Shown here one piece after another: positions 44,833-53,938 of a stretch of DNA of 64,000 bases. The position numbers were made by a program, and so were the translations under genes. The stretch is from an uncultured Aquimarina sp. (GTDB lineage Bacteria > Bacteroidota > Bacteroidia > Flavobacteriales > Flavobacteriaceae): positions 248,001 through 312,000 of the forward strand of contig NZ_CANMED010000004.1 in NCBI RefSeq assembly GCF_947496855.1, in the 5' to 3' direction. How positions within the stretch are numbered: position 1 is the stretch's first letter; each line of letters starts with the position of its first letter. The notes under the pieces are model-generated. The model did no database searches. It had not been told where the DNA came from and saw only the letters and a list, made by a program, of their open reading frames with translations.

Positions 44833-46116
44833 TTAAGTCTCTAATAACTCTAAGATACGTTTTAGATCTTGATTATTACTTATATGTTTTTTTAAATCGT
44901 TGCTTAATGCCATTATCTCATTCTGTACCGCTTCAGTATAATCAGTGTGTGTGTCCTTACTTTTTCTAATAAAAATCAATGCACTCAATAGTTCATAAGA
45001 AACCGTACTGTCTGCTTTAGCATATACGCGAATTGGTTCGATCACAATACGCATCAATTCTGAAGCACTTATTTTATTATGAATTATAGTGATTTCACAA
45101 TCAGTTACACCCAATATAGTTTTTGGTTGAATTTTAAACGCCTGTTGCACTAATTGACCTAATTTAGAAATCGCATTAATTGCAGTTCCTGGATCATTGA
45201 TACCTGGTGATAAAGCTTTTACGGCTACCTCGGTTAATTTTATCATTCCTCCAACACCACTATCATCTTCATGTCGATTAGATAGAATATAGAGACAAAT
45301 ATGCAAGGATGCTAATTCATCTTCAGAAAGAGGCTCTTTGATACCAAGAACGGGATCTCCTTTCCATATATGTTGATCAGCATATGGGATTATTTCTATT
45401 GTATTTTCTTTCTTTTTCAAAGAATCATTTAATAGTGTAATATCAAATGACCGATAATAACCGGTTTTTTGACTAGGTATCGTTTTCCAATATTCATATG
45501 GGATATTTTGGTTTTCGAAACCCTTTTCTTTTTGTTCTTCTTTTTCCTTTTCAAGCAACTTAGTACTAGAGGCATAAATCTTATCTATAATATTATGTAT
45601 TTGTATTGCCTGGGATATACTATGAATAAAATACACAAACAAACCAATACAAAATGCACCCAATACAGCTGATACCATAACAGAAAACCCTACAGCATTT
45701 GCAGATGCGCCATAAGCACCCAAAGACATTAAAACAATTATCGAAAATAAGATTGTTCCTATATAAAACCCCAATATAATTTGATGCTTTTTGTTAGAAA
45801 TTAATCCGGGTAGAAGTCTTGGAGAGAAGTTAGATGAAGCTTGATTAAGCACTACCATTACCATCGTAAAACTAAAAACAGTTAACGATAATATTCCACC
45901 AAACAGTGTAGAAAGAATTGTTCTAGCAGTTTCATTATCCTGTACCAAAAGATAAGGCACTTCTTTTTTTAATGCATTAGTTACCTCTAGATTTTCTACA
46001 AACAATAAAGTAATTGCTAACAAAAAAAATGCTGCACTGATTAGAATGGGGTAAAATGCGATACTATGAAAGACAGCACTTTTTATCCTTTTTAAAAACT
46101 TCAATGTTGATTTCAT
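44833..46116 (-). CDS. DUF2254 membrane protein
   Basis: This 427-residue protein has four hydrophobic segments in the first 190 residues, with FSFTMVMVVLNQASSNFSPRLLP, the DUF2254 hallmark. A soluble C-terminal half includes ALSPGINDPGTAINAISKLG. The family is uncharacterised and may be a predicted channel or transporter. It lies between a flavoprotein gene and the DUF2652 gene with short gaps. Confidence 0.86.
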   Translation of the reverse strand: MKSTLKFLKRIKSAVFHSIAFYPILISAAFFLLAITLLFVENLEVTNALKKEVPYLLVQDNETARTILSTLFGGILSLTVFSFTMVMVVLNQASSNFSPRLLPGLISNKKHQIILGFYIGTILFSIIVLMSLGAYGASANAVGFSVMVSAVLGAFCIGLFVYFIHSISQAIQIHNIIDKIYASSTKLLEKEKEEQKEKGFENQNIPYEYWKTIPSQKTGYYRSFDITLLNDSLKKKENTIEIIPYADQHIWKGDPVLGIKEPLSEDELASLHICLYILSNRHEDDSGVGGMIKLTEVAVKALSPGINDPGTAINAISKLGQLVQQAFKIQPKTILGVTDCEITIIHNKISASELMRIVIEPIRVYAKADSTVSYELLSALIFIRKSKDTHTDYTEAVQNEIMALSNDLKKHISNNQDLKRILELLET

Positions 46117-46147
46117 AACGGTCTATCTGTTTTTCATAAGATATAGA

Positions 46148-46867
46148 TTAACGATATTCAGGATTTTCAAAATTCCATCTTGTCCCATCATCCCAATCTT
46201 CTCTAGAATTACCATATGAGTTATAACCACCATTGTTACTTAACATAGTAGCCAAATGAAGTAAATTATAAGTCATAAAGGTAGTGTTTCTATTGGTGAA
46301 AGTATTGTTTTTTGCGCCAGACTCTTCATCTAGATAACTTGGTCCGGGACCTGCTTCGCCAATCCATCCACAATCCGCCTGTGGAGGTATGCTATAACCT
46401 AAATGCTGCAAAGCATATAAGATACCCATGGCACAATGTTTTATACCGTCTTCATTACCTGTGATAACACAACCACCTACTTTTCCGTAATAAATATACT
46501 GCCCCTTTTTATTCGTTTTTCCACTCATACCGTACAACCGTTCTATTAATTTAGTCGCTACAGATGATTTTTCTCCTAACCATATAGGTGTTCCTATAAT
46601 TAGAATATCAGCATTCTTTATTTTTTCATAGATTTCCGGCCAATCATCTTTTTCTTTTCCTTCTTCCCTCATATCGGGCATTAACCCGTAAGCCACATCA
46701 TAATCTACTAATCGAAGATATTCTACCAATACATTTTCAGATTTCATAATATTCATAGACACATTCATAAGCCCCTCTGTGTGACTTTTTTGGCTGGAGC
46801 TTTTTAAAGTACAATTGATATACAATGCTTTTAGATTAGAAAAATTCGGTTGTTTTATGGAACTCAT
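46148..46867 (-). CDS. NADPH-dependent FMN reductase/flavodoxin-family protein
   Basis: This 239-residue protein has a flavodoxin-like fold: LKALYINCTLKSSSQKSHTE as the FMN phosphate loop and IIGTPIWLGEKSSVATKLIE around residue 95. A C-terminal part includes GCVITGNEDGIKHCAMGILY. This matches the flavodoxin family proteins of the NAD(P)H-dependent oxidoreductase group. It heads a probable operon with DUF2254 and DUF2652; the gap is 31 bp. Confidence 0.82.
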   Translation of the reverse strand: MSSIKQPNFSNLKALYINCTLKSSSQKSHTEGLMNVSMNIMKSENVLVEYLRLVDYDVAYGLMPDMREEGKEKDDWPEIYEKIKNADILIIGTPIWLGEKSSVATKLIERLYGMSGKTNKKGQYIYYGKVGGCVITGNEDGIKHCAMGILYALQHLGYSIPPQADCGWIGEAGPGPSYLDEESGAKNNTFTNRNTTFMTYNLLHLATMLSNNGGYNSYGNSREDWDDGTRWNFENPEYR

Positions 46868-47183
46868 ATCGTTCTAGTTTTAAAAATTATCATGAATTAC
46901 AAGTTGAGAAATTAATCTTCGCTATTGGTGTGCAATCACTATATTTATTAACTCAATACCTAAAGGAAAGTACTCCTTACTCAATCCCGCCTAACTATCA
47001 AAACAGTCAAGGAAAATTGTATATGCGCACAGTTTATCAATCTTCGGAATCTACCTTTGTCGTGTTAAATAATGTAAATAGAAATAAGGGCTACAAAAAT
47101 CAAAAATGTAAAATATCATTAGGGCAAATGTGATGTGTTAAATTAAGTAGCCCTTAATTTTTAAAACAAAAAATCTTTTAATT
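46868..47183. other. Intergenic region with a large stem-loop before a lipoprotein gene
   Basis: A 67-codon frame at 46930-47133 has no recognisable product. An exact 10-bp inverted repeat (TAAGGGCTAC at 47085-47094, GTAGCCCTTA at 47147-47156) encloses 52 bp and is followed by a T-rich stretch just ahead of the lipoprotein start. This could be a 5' leader structure or a weak terminator. Confidence 0.4.
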
Positions 47184-47759
47184 ATGAAAAAAATTGCAGG
47201 AATATTTATGATCATTCTTTTAGTAACTAGTTGTGATGTACAACAAAAAAAAGAAACAAAATTACCTGATGTAGCCATAGATATTGATACCGAAGCAGGA
47301 CAACTTCCAACATTCGATGTTGATTGGGCTGAGGTGAATGTGGGAACCAAAACTAAAATGGTTAAAGTTCCTAAGGTTGTTGTAGTAATGGAAGAAGTAG
47401 AGGTAGAAGTACCTTATGTAGATGTAGATATGCCAAATAGTGGAGAGAAAGAAGAATTGACATTAACTGTAGAAGCAGAAGTTACTGGTAAAGAACATTC
47501 TATAGATATAACAGAGATCATAGCTTCTAACGACAAGTTATATGTGATTTCTAGACTAAAAGAATTAGATCAAGATCTAGGCGATAAAAAATTAAGAATT
47601 TCTGACCGTGTAATTCTTAATGCTCCTGATCTTAATGTAAAGCATATTATTATGGGAGAAAAACCAGACAGAGTATTCAACGATCAGTATAAATATGTAA
47701 AAGATATAAATGCTTTTAAATCAGACCTAAAAAAATCTAAAGTGATTTTCACTAAATAG
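47184..47759 (+). CDS. Lipoprotein with charged valine-rich repeats
   Basis: This 191-residue protein has a lipobox (LLVTSC, Cys17) and then an unusual alternation of Val with charged residues between about 70 and 95 (KMVKVPKVVVVMEEVEVEVP, then DVDMP). The remaining C-terminal part appears globular. No family is recognised. It is followed by a terminator and then topoisomerase IB. Confidence 0.65.
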   Translation: MKKIAGIFMIILLVTSCDVQQKKETKLPDVAIDIDTEAGQLPTFDVDWAEVNVGTKTKMVKVPKVVVVMEEVEVEVPYVDVDMPNSGEKEELTLTVEAEVTGKEHSIDITEIIASNDKLYVISRLKELDQDLGDKKLRISDRVILNAPDLNVKHIIMGEKPDRVFNDQYKYVKDINAFKSDLKKSKVIFTK

Positions 47760-47797
47760 TATATCTAATTCCAGATAGATATGGTTAGTTGATAAAA

Positions 47798-47827
47798 TGG
47801 CCTCTTTAGATATACTCGAAGAGGTCA
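47798..47827 (+). terminator. Rho-independent terminator
   Basis: TGGCCTCTT pairs with AAGAGGTCA (one G-U pair) around a 12-base loop and is followed by TTTTTATTTT. It ends the lipoprotein unit 38 bp downstream of its stop codon. Confidence 0.7.
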
Positions 47828-47848
47828 TTTTTATTTTAAAAACATAAT

Positions 47849-48952
47849 ATGATGAACACAAATTTTACAGATGCAAAATTTATAACTCAGATCATCAAAG
47901 AACCCGAATTGGTAATTGATCAACTAAATCTAGTATACGTAAAAGACGATGCTTTAATAATAACTAGATTAAAACACAAGAAAAGTTTTCAATACCTTCT
48001 AAATGGTAAAACACTGTCAACTGAAAAAGATTTAGAAAGAATAAAAAAAATAGTAATTCCTCCTGCTTGGAACCATGTCAGAATTGCTGCTATAGACAAT
48101 GGACACCTACAAGCCATTGGTAGAGATTTAAAAAACCGAAAACAATACCGATATCATCCACTCTGGAACACCATACGCAACCAGACAAAATTTTATAAAA
48201 TGGCTGTTTTTGGAAGGCAACTTTCCAAAATAAGAAAACAGGTAGATCAGGATTTAGAACAAAAAAATTGGTCAAAAACAAAAGTATTAGCACTCATCAT
48301 ACGGCTAATGGAAGAAACTCATATACGTATCGGCAATGAGCAGTATGCCAAACGTAATAAAACCTATGGTTTATCTACAATGAGAACTCGACATGTAAAC
48401 ATAGAAAAGGATAAACTTAAGTTTGAGTTTGTGGGAAAAAAAGGAAAAAAACATTCTATAACACTTCGAAACAAGAAACTAATTCGCCTGGTTAATCGTT
48501 GTGAAGAAATACCAGGTTGGGAGCTATTCCAGTATTATGATCAGCAAGGAGAAAAACACAGTATTGAAAGTAGCATGGTTAACAAATATCTTCATGAGAT
48601 TGGTGGTGATCTGTTTACTGCAAAAGATTTCAGAACCTGGGGCGCAACTACAATTTTTTTTGAAACCTTAATGGATCTGGGAATTAGTACTAAAGAAAAA
48701 GAAATACAAAAAAACATCCTAAAAGCGTACGATATGGCTGCAGCCAGTTTAGGAAATACCAGAAATGTATGCCGTAAATACTATGTGCATCCATTTATAG
48801 AATCATCGTATAAAGATGGCTCTATAAAAAAGGTATTTAACAAAATTAATACTTCTAATCAATCAGCCGATTATTTCACTAATACGGAACACGCTATTTT
48901 AAATTTATTAACAGACTATACGCCAACATTTTTAAAAAATATTGAAGAATAA
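47849..48952 (+). CDS. DNA topoisomerase IB (bacterial/poxvirus type)
   Basis: This 367-residue enzyme has RLMEETHIRIGNEQYAKRNKTYG with a catalytic Arg and TTMRTRHV-like LSTMRTRHVNIE. The second Arg region is KDFRTWGATTIF, and the nucleophile Tyr is in VCRKYYVHPFIESSY. The length fits poxvirus-like bacterial topoisomerase IB. It relaxes supercoils through a 3'-phosphotyrosine. It is followed by MscS (12-bp gap) and an AI-2E-family permease. Confidence 0.92.
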   Translation: MMNTNFTDAKFITQIIKEPELVIDQLNLVYVKDDALIITRLKHKKSFQYLLNGKTLSTEKDLERIKKIVIPPAWNHVRIAAIDNGHLQAIGRDLKNRKQYRYHPLWNTIRNQTKFYKMAVFGRQLSKIRKQVDQDLEQKNWSKTKVLALIIRLMEETHIRIGNEQYAKRNKTYGLSTMRTRHVNIEKDKLKFEFVGKKGKKHSITLRNKKLIRLVNRCEEIPGWELFQYYDQQGEKHSIESSMVNKYLHEIGGDLFTAKDFRTWGATTIFFETLMDLGISTKEKEIQKNILKAYDMAAASLGNTRNVCRKYYVHPFIESSYKDGSIKKVFNKINTSNQSADYFTNTEHAILNLLTDYTPTFLKNIEE

Positions 48953-48964
48953 AAATCAAAAAAT

Positions 48965-49849
48965 ATGAATGACAAACTAATCAATGCTTGGAATAAAATG
49001 TATGAAAAACTTGAATCTTGGTTAAATTCGATTGTAGTGAACTTACCCAATATTTTAATAGCAGTTCTTGTTTTCGTAATGGCACTTATTGCTTCAAAAT
49101 ATATTAGTAAACTAGCGCGAAAGATACTTAATAAAAGTAGCCTTCAACCATCGATGAAAAGCCTAATTGCAAAATTTATATCTATTGCTGTTGTCATCAT
49201 AGGTTTATTTCTGATTCTAGGCATTCTTAATCTGGATAAAGCACTCAACACTATTCTTGCGGGTGCTGGAGTAGCTGGTCTTGCCGTTGGTTTGGCATTG
49301 CAAGGAGCATTAGCTAACACCTATTCTGGTATAATCCTTTCTTACATCAAACAAATTAAATTTGGAGACTGGATAGAAACTAATAACTTTGAGGGAGAAG
49401 TCATCGATATAGATCTCCGCGCTATTACTATAAAGCAAGTAGATAATAATTTGGTATATATCCCTAATAAGTTGGTAGTAGACAATCCAATCAAAAATTA
49501 TTCAACTACTGCACAATCGCGTGTTATTCTTGAATGCGGTGTTGGATATGAATCGGATCTACGATTTGTTGAAAAACTTACTAAGGAAACTATCGTCTCT
49601 AATTTTGAGGCAGTACAGAAAAAAAACGACGTTTTATTCTTATGGAGAGAATTTGGTGATAGTTCAATTAACTACGAACTCCGTTTTTGGATTAATTCAA
49701 CCTCTGCTTTGGAAGTAGCTAAAGCTAAAAGTGAAACCATGATGTTAATGAAAAAAGCATACGATGAAAATAACGTCAATATTCCGTTCCCAATACGAAC
49801 ATTGGATTTACCTAAAGGTTTTGAATTAATGAAAAAAGAAGAAAAATAG
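48965..49849 (+). CDS. MscS-family mechanosensitive channel
   Basis: This 294-residue protein has three membrane helices, with the pore-lining GVAGLAVGLALQGALANTYSG and the beta-domain segment GDWIETNNFEGEVIDIDLRA. It ends in the PFPIRTLDLP motif, the usual small MscS layout. It is one of two MscS genes in the window, the other at 36959. It lies 12 bp after topoisomerase IB. Confidence 0.92.
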   Translation: MNDKLINAWNKMYEKLESWLNSIVVNLPNILIAVLVFVMALIASKYISKLARKILNKSSLQPSMKSLIAKFISIAVVIIGLFLILGILNLDKALNTILAGAGVAGLAVGLALQGALANTYSGIILSYIKQIKFGDWIETNNFEGEVIDIDLRAITIKQVDNNLVYIPNKLVVDNPIKNYSTTAQSRVILECGVGYESDLRFVEKLTKETIVSNFEAVQKKNDVLFLWREFGDSSINYELRFWINSTSALEVAKAKSETMMLMKKAYDENNVNIPFPIRTLDLPKGFELMKKEEK

Positions 49850-49880
49850 AATATCTTTAAAGAATAAATCAAAACTATAA

Positions 49881-50912
49881 ATGAAAAATATTAGCCCAAA
49901 CGTTATACGGCAGGTTTTTGTATTACTTCTTATATTCCTAATTGGCGGGCTTATCTTCAAAGAAATCCTTCCGTATCTGTCAGGTATTCTGGGAGCGATC
50001 ACGATTTATGTGATTCTACGAAAGTGGATGGTCCTTTTGGTTCGCAAAGGTTGGCATCCAGATCTTGCTGCTATTACTTTGATGATAGCTTCCTTTGCAG
50101 GTATATTAATGCCTGTGATTGGAATCTTATTCATGTTAGGTAACAAAATTGGTGATGTAACTGAAAACTCTAAAAGGATCGTTATAGCATTGAAAGGACG
50201 TCTCGATACTTGGGAAAATCAACTAGGTTATGATATTAGTACTCAAATGGATCCTGATGCAATTTCTTCGTGGGTTACAGAGAATCTACAAAAATTTGCC
50301 GGAGGGACTTTTAATGTATTTATTTCTATAGGAATAATGTACTTTTTACTGTACTATATGTTTACAAATAGAAGGAAATTAAGAGAATCTCTTTTTGAGT
50401 ACATCCCAATTAATATAGATAATTTAAAAATTATTGGGGATGAAAGTCAAAAAATGGTTAGATCTAATGCTGTTGGCATTCCATTAGTTGCCATCATACA
50501 AGGAGTCGTAGCCCTTATTGGATTTCTAATATTCGGCATAGAAGATCCTTTGTTTTGGTTCGTTATAGTAATCGTTGGATCAATGATTCCTTTTGTAGGT
50601 ACAATCATTGGTATTCTACCAGTATTTATAATTACCCACTCAACCGGAAACGTTTTTCAGGCTTGGGGAATTTTAATTTACGGATTAATAGTTGTTGGAT
50701 TCTCCGATAATTTAGTCAGGTTATATGTTTTACAAAAATTAGATAATGTGCACCCAATAATAACTCTTATTGGAGTGATTGTCGGTGTTCCTTTATTTGG
50801 TTTTATAGGTTTGATATTTGGCCCCTTACTTATTAGTTTATTTCTTATTGTTGTCCAGATCTATAAGTCTGAGTATGGTAAACCGGATAATTCAGGTCAG
50901 GAAAGATTGTAA
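49881..50912 (+). CDS. AI-2E family transporter (PF01594 permease)
   Basis: This 343-residue inner-membrane protein has about eight hydrophobic segments. ITLIGVIVGVPLFGFIGLIF and FGPLLISLFLIVVQIYKSEY at the C-terminus are typical of the AI-2E/PerM permease family. The substrate is uncertain; the AI-2 name is historical and other members act as Na+/H+ antiporters. It follows MscS by 31 bp, and is probably the end of the topoisomerase IB operon. Confidence 0.85.
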   Translation: MKNISPNVIRQVFVLLLIFLIGGLIFKEILPYLSGILGAITIYVILRKWMVLLVRKGWHPDLAAITLMIASFAGILMPVIGILFMLGNKIGDVTENSKRIVIALKGRLDTWENQLGYDISTQMDPDAISSWVTENLQKFAGGTFNVFISIGIMYFLLYYMFTNRRKLRESLFEYIPINIDNLKIIGDESQKMVRSNAVGIPLVAIIQGVVALIGFLIFGIEDPLFWFVIVIVGSMIPFVGTIIGILPVFIITHSTGNVFQAWGILIYGLIVVGFSDNLVRLYVLQKLDNVHPIITLIGVIVGVPLFGFIGLIFGPLLISLFLIVVQIYKSEYGKPDNSGQERL

Positions 50913-51057
50913 ATGTTACAATAAAGAGATTTCTGAAAACATGAAGGTATGATCTTATATTTATACCTTTAAGGTGCAATCATCTTACTATATTCCCGCT
51001 CTCAACCCTCATATTTTAAGCGCCTGAATTATCGTTAGTTTCCTCTTATTATAAAAA

Positions 51058-51210
51058 TTAATCATTGACAATAAAAGCATGAATAACACCAGGCAACCAA
51101 CCAATAAGGGTTAGTACTAGGCTAATTAAAAAAGTAGTACCTAATCCGTGTTTCAGAAAGACCGCCAATGGTGGTAATAAAATATTTAAAATTATTGTTA
51201 GTAAAGACAT
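51058..51210 (-). CDS. YqaE/Pmp3-family small membrane protein
   Basis: The 50-codon gene encodes two hydrophobic segments: LLTIILNILLPPLAVFLKHG and LISLVLTLIGWLPGVIHAF. The PPLAVFL and GWLPGVIHA motifs are diagnostic for the UPF0057/Pmp3 family, which helps cope with salt or membrane-potential stress. It is followed upstream on the same strand by two HVA1-like genes. Fit to neighbours is good. Confidence 0.88.
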   Translation of the reverse strand: MSLLTIILNILLPPLAVFLKHGLGTTFLISLVLTLIGWLPGVIHAFIVND

Positions 51211-51274
51211 CGTTTTATGTTTTATTAGTTATTAATTCTTTGTTTATTAAAATTGCTTTGGTCCGTTAATAGAA

Positions 51275-51484
51275 TTACCTACACAAAATAACCTCTGTAT
51301 CGTTTTTTAACACGTGAGAACCATCTTGACTCTTAATATATAAAGCCTTATTCGCATTACTAAAGCGGACCAGTGAATTCTCCTTTATTTTTCTTGTAAT
51401 CTTGTACACATATGTCTCTTCGACAATCCCGAATAAAGTAGTTTGATCTTGTGTCCACCTTACTTTTTCTCCTTTTTTTATCAT
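51275..51484 (-). CDS. HVA1-like (DUF2945) small protein 2
   Basis: From the ATG at 51484, the 69-residue product begins MIKKGEKVRWTQDQTTLFG and carries the HVA1-type pattern GxKVxW...VEET...TRKIKE...ALYIKSQDGSHVLK. It shares this plan with the gene just upstream. The extra upstream codons in the frame overlap the neighbour and do not look coding. The function is unknown. Confidence 0.7.
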   Translation of the reverse strand: MIKKGEKVRWTQDQTTLFGIVEETYVYKITRKIKENSLVRFSNANKALYIKSQDGSHVLKNDTEVILCR

Positions 51485-51503
51485 CCTATAATTTTTAATT
51501 ATT

Positions 51504-51722
51504 TCAATCCACCTGTTCATGCTCAACCTCGTTTTCACTTTTAAGCACATAATCCCCATCATCTTGTTTTATAAATAGTGCTTTATTTCCTTTCTCACCA
51601 ATTCTAGTTACTTCAGTTCCTTTTATTGTTTTGGTTACCTTCTGAATAAAGGTTTCTTCTACCTTTCCCTCTGCTTTACCTTGCCCCCATTTCCACGAAA
51701 CCTTGCTACCCCTTTGTATCAT
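51504..51722 (-). CDS. HVA1-like (DUF2945) small protein 1
   Basis: The 72-residue product starts at the ATG at 51722 with MIQRGSKVSWKWGQGKAEGK. It has VEETFIQKVTKTIKGTEVTR and ALFIKQDDGDYVLKSENEVE, the standard HVA1/DUF2945 sequence. A tandem relative lies 19 bp downstream. These proteins are often found among stress genes; the function is not known. Confidence 0.8.
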   Translation of the reverse strand: MIQRGSKVSWKWGQGKAEGKVEETFIQKVTKTIKGTEVTRIGEKGNKALFIKQDDGDYVLKSENEVEHEQVD

Positions 51723-51913
51723 AATTTTTATTGCAAGATCAATTTTACAAATCATACAGATTAATCCTATCAAAAATATTATTAACTCAAACCCATTGAT
51801 AAACCTACACTTAACTAAAAAAAAGTTAAATTCTAAATGAGTTAACTTTTCGCTTATCTGAGCAAAAAGGAACTATTAAACGACTTTATCTTCGTGTAAA
51901 ATCTAAATAAAAA

Positions 51914-52012
51914 ATGGTGCTTCAATTTCTATTAATATTTGCAAGCGGATTTGCTTCGGGTGTAATTATTGTTGTTACAACAGGTATGCGAAAAAACAGA
52001 AATAGGAAGTAG
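51914..52012 (+). CDS. Possible small single-pass membrane protein
   Basis: The 32-codon frame encodes a hydrophobic helix (LLIFASGFASGVIIVVTTG) followed by a basic tail (MRKNRNRK), the positive-inside pattern of a real membrane peptide. It is short, has no recognised family, and lies 95 bp upstream of the DUF2383 gene, so support is moderate. Confidence 0.4.
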   Translation: MVLQFLLIFASGFASGVIIVVTTGMRKNRNRK

Positions 52013-52106
52013 TACAATACGATAACAGATACTATAAGTAAAACGCATAAAGATGTTAATCGATAAGCATCTATAAATAATTATCGTTCATTTAAAACTA
52101 AAATTT

Positions 52107-52556
52107 ATGGCAACTTATTCTGAAAAAGTTGGAAACAAACTTAATGATTTATTAGAAAAGACGTATGATGCAGAAAAAGGGTTTAAAAAAGCTGCTGAAA
52201 ATACCGAACACTCTGGACTAAAAAATTATTTCACTCAAAAATCTCAAGAGCGTTATGATTTTGGTCACGAGCTTAAAACAGAAATTAAATCTGTTGGTCA
52301 AGAGATCGATAAAGGAGGAAGCATTACAGGATCAGCACATCGAGCATGGATGGATATAAAATCATTTTTATCATCTGATAATGAAGAGTCCATGTTAGAA
52401 GAGGCTATTAGAGGAGAGAAATCTGCATTAGAGGAATATAACGATGTTCTTTCTGAATCTACATTACCTCCAACTACACAAACTGTATTAACACAACAAA
52501 AAAATAAAATTCTACAAGGACTATCTTCTATTAAAAGATTAGAAGACTTACACTAG
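52107..52556 (+). CDS. DUF2383 (PA2169-type) four-helix-bundle protein
   Basis: This 149-residue protein is a ferritin-like four-helix bundle: KLNDLLEKTYDAEKGFKKAAENTEH at the start, then GSAHRAWMDIKSFLSSDNEES, typical of the DUF2383/PA2169 family. It is common in stress or stationary-phase regions. A very strong hairpin follows the gene. Confidence 0.87.
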   Translation: MATYSEKVGNKLNDLLEKTYDAEKGFKKAAENTEHSGLKNYFTQKSQERYDFGHELKTEIKSVGQEIDKGGSITGSAHRAWMDIKSFLSSDNEESMLEEAIRGEKSALEEYNDVLSESTLPPTTQTVLTQQKNKILQGLSSIKRLEDLH

Positions 52557-52571
52557 ATAAATTATTTTTCA

Positions 52572-52619
52572 CATATAAGAAAGAGATCATTAATATTTTA
52601 ATGATCTCTTTCTTATATG
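52572..52619. terminator. Long perfect hairpin after the DUF2383 gene
   Basis: The 22-bp arms pair without a mismatch around a four-base loop (TATT). The arm core is AAGAAAGAGATCATTAA. Ends are A/T rich but without a long T-run. It lies between the convergent ends of the DUF2383 gene and the AraC gene, so it may end both. Confidence 0.7.
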
Positions 52620-52684
52620 CATTTATTAGATAAAAGACTTACGTTACCTGAGAAAAACGTAAAGTAAATCTGAAATATTGCTGA

Positions 52685-53695
52685 TTACTTTGATTTATAT
52701 TCTTTTGGGCTATAAGAGTATTTTTTCTTAAAGATTTTACAGAAATAACTTCTACTAGTTAATCCAACAGAATACACCACTTCAGAAATAGTTAACTCTG
52801 TAGTCTTTATTAGTTTTTCTGCCTTTTCTAATCGCACGTTTCTTACGAAATCAGAGACAGTTCTTTGAAACATAAATTTAAAACCTTCTTGTAGTTTTGC
52901 AGGAGAAAGTCCAGACTCCAAGCATAACGATTTTATACTATGCTGTATCTCTGGATATTTTTTAATAAAGTCACTTACTTGAGAAATAGCCTTTAATTCA
53001 TTCTTGAGCAAACCACTTGTATTTGAGTTATTCTCAATTTCCGAATGGAACTGTTCAATATGTTTTGCTAAGATCAAATAATAGCGTCCTTTTTGAGATA
53101 ATAATTCAGAAACTTCATTGCTATACTCTATTCCAAACAACAATTTTAATTGCTCTGCTATTTTCAAACTATAACCTCCCAAATGAAAGTGTTTCGATTT
53201 GGTTCCTATCTCATAAAGCAACCCTTGAAGTTTTTTACTAAATGGATTGTTCTCTTTGCCAAACTTATCGAAATATTCTTTCTTATTCACACAGATTATG
53301 TTAAGCATCAAGTGATCCCCTTTTTTTATTATAATCTTACTTGCTAAACCCCTATTACTATGGACAACTGCGGTTTGAAATTGTTCAACTAACGTAGCTT
53401 CTTCGAAAGTTTCAAATTGATGAGAACAATGACCTTCTAAACAATACAAAAATTGAATTGATTCTGATGTCATAGAAGCTATCGGGATTTCAATATCCTT
53501 TATTAGCTTTAAATCAAAATCGAACGATTGTAAACCGCTTTGTAAATTTGTATAACGTACTTGACCTTTTCCAATCACCGAATCTAAAGTTAATGTATGG
53601 ATATCATAATCTACAGTAATATTTCCCTGAAGGTGTTCTTTAAGAACATTTAACTCAGAAGGAACGCTCACCAAATCATTTTCTGTTTTTTTCAT
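52685..53695 (-). CDS. AraC-family regulator, paralogue 2 of 4
   Basis: This 336-residue protein has the N-terminal domain shared with paralogue 1, including LEGHCSHQF in place of LTGHCGHRF, and SLKIAEQLKLLF in the linker. The C-terminal helix-turn-helix pair has VVYSVGLTSRSYFCKIFKKK. It diverges from the SRAP-like gene at 53939. Its ligand is unknown. Confidence 0.88.
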   Translation of the reverse strand: MKKTENDLVSVPSELNVLKEHLQGNITVDYDIHTLTLDSVIGKGQVRYTNLQSGLQSFDFDLKLIKDIEIPIASMTSESIQFLYCLEGHCSHQFETFEEATLVEQFQTAVVHSNRGLASKIIIKKGDHLMLNIICVNKKEYFDKFGKENNPFSKKLQGLLYEIGTKSKHFHLGGYSLKIAEQLKLLFGIEYSNEVSELLSQKGRYYLILAKHIEQFHSEIENNSNTSGLLKNELKAISQVSDFIKKYPEIQHSIKSLCLESGLSPAKLQEGFKFMFQRTVSDFVRNVRLEKAEKLIKTTELTISEVVYSVGLTSRSYFCKIFKKKYSYSPKEYKSK

Positions 53696-53938
53696 TACAC
53701 CCTTCTTAATAATTTAATAATTGATTATAAGATAGTTACACAACATATCTATACTACAAAAGTAGTTCGTTAATATGCTAATGTTTAACGTTTTTGGGTA
53801 TTTACTTATCGCTATTGTGTAATTCAATAAATAATTACTAAATTTTAACGCTCAACTTATTGATTGCGTTATTATTTAATTGATACGCGCTACCTTAGGA
53901 TTCGTTTTTTTTTTTACTTGCACAAGTAATTTATAATA

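Noticed and set aside
46930..47133. A 67-codon frame between the flavoprotein and lipoprotein genes
   Set aside because: It runs into the inverted repeat before the lipoprotein gene, has no hydrophobic or domain pattern and no clear start context.
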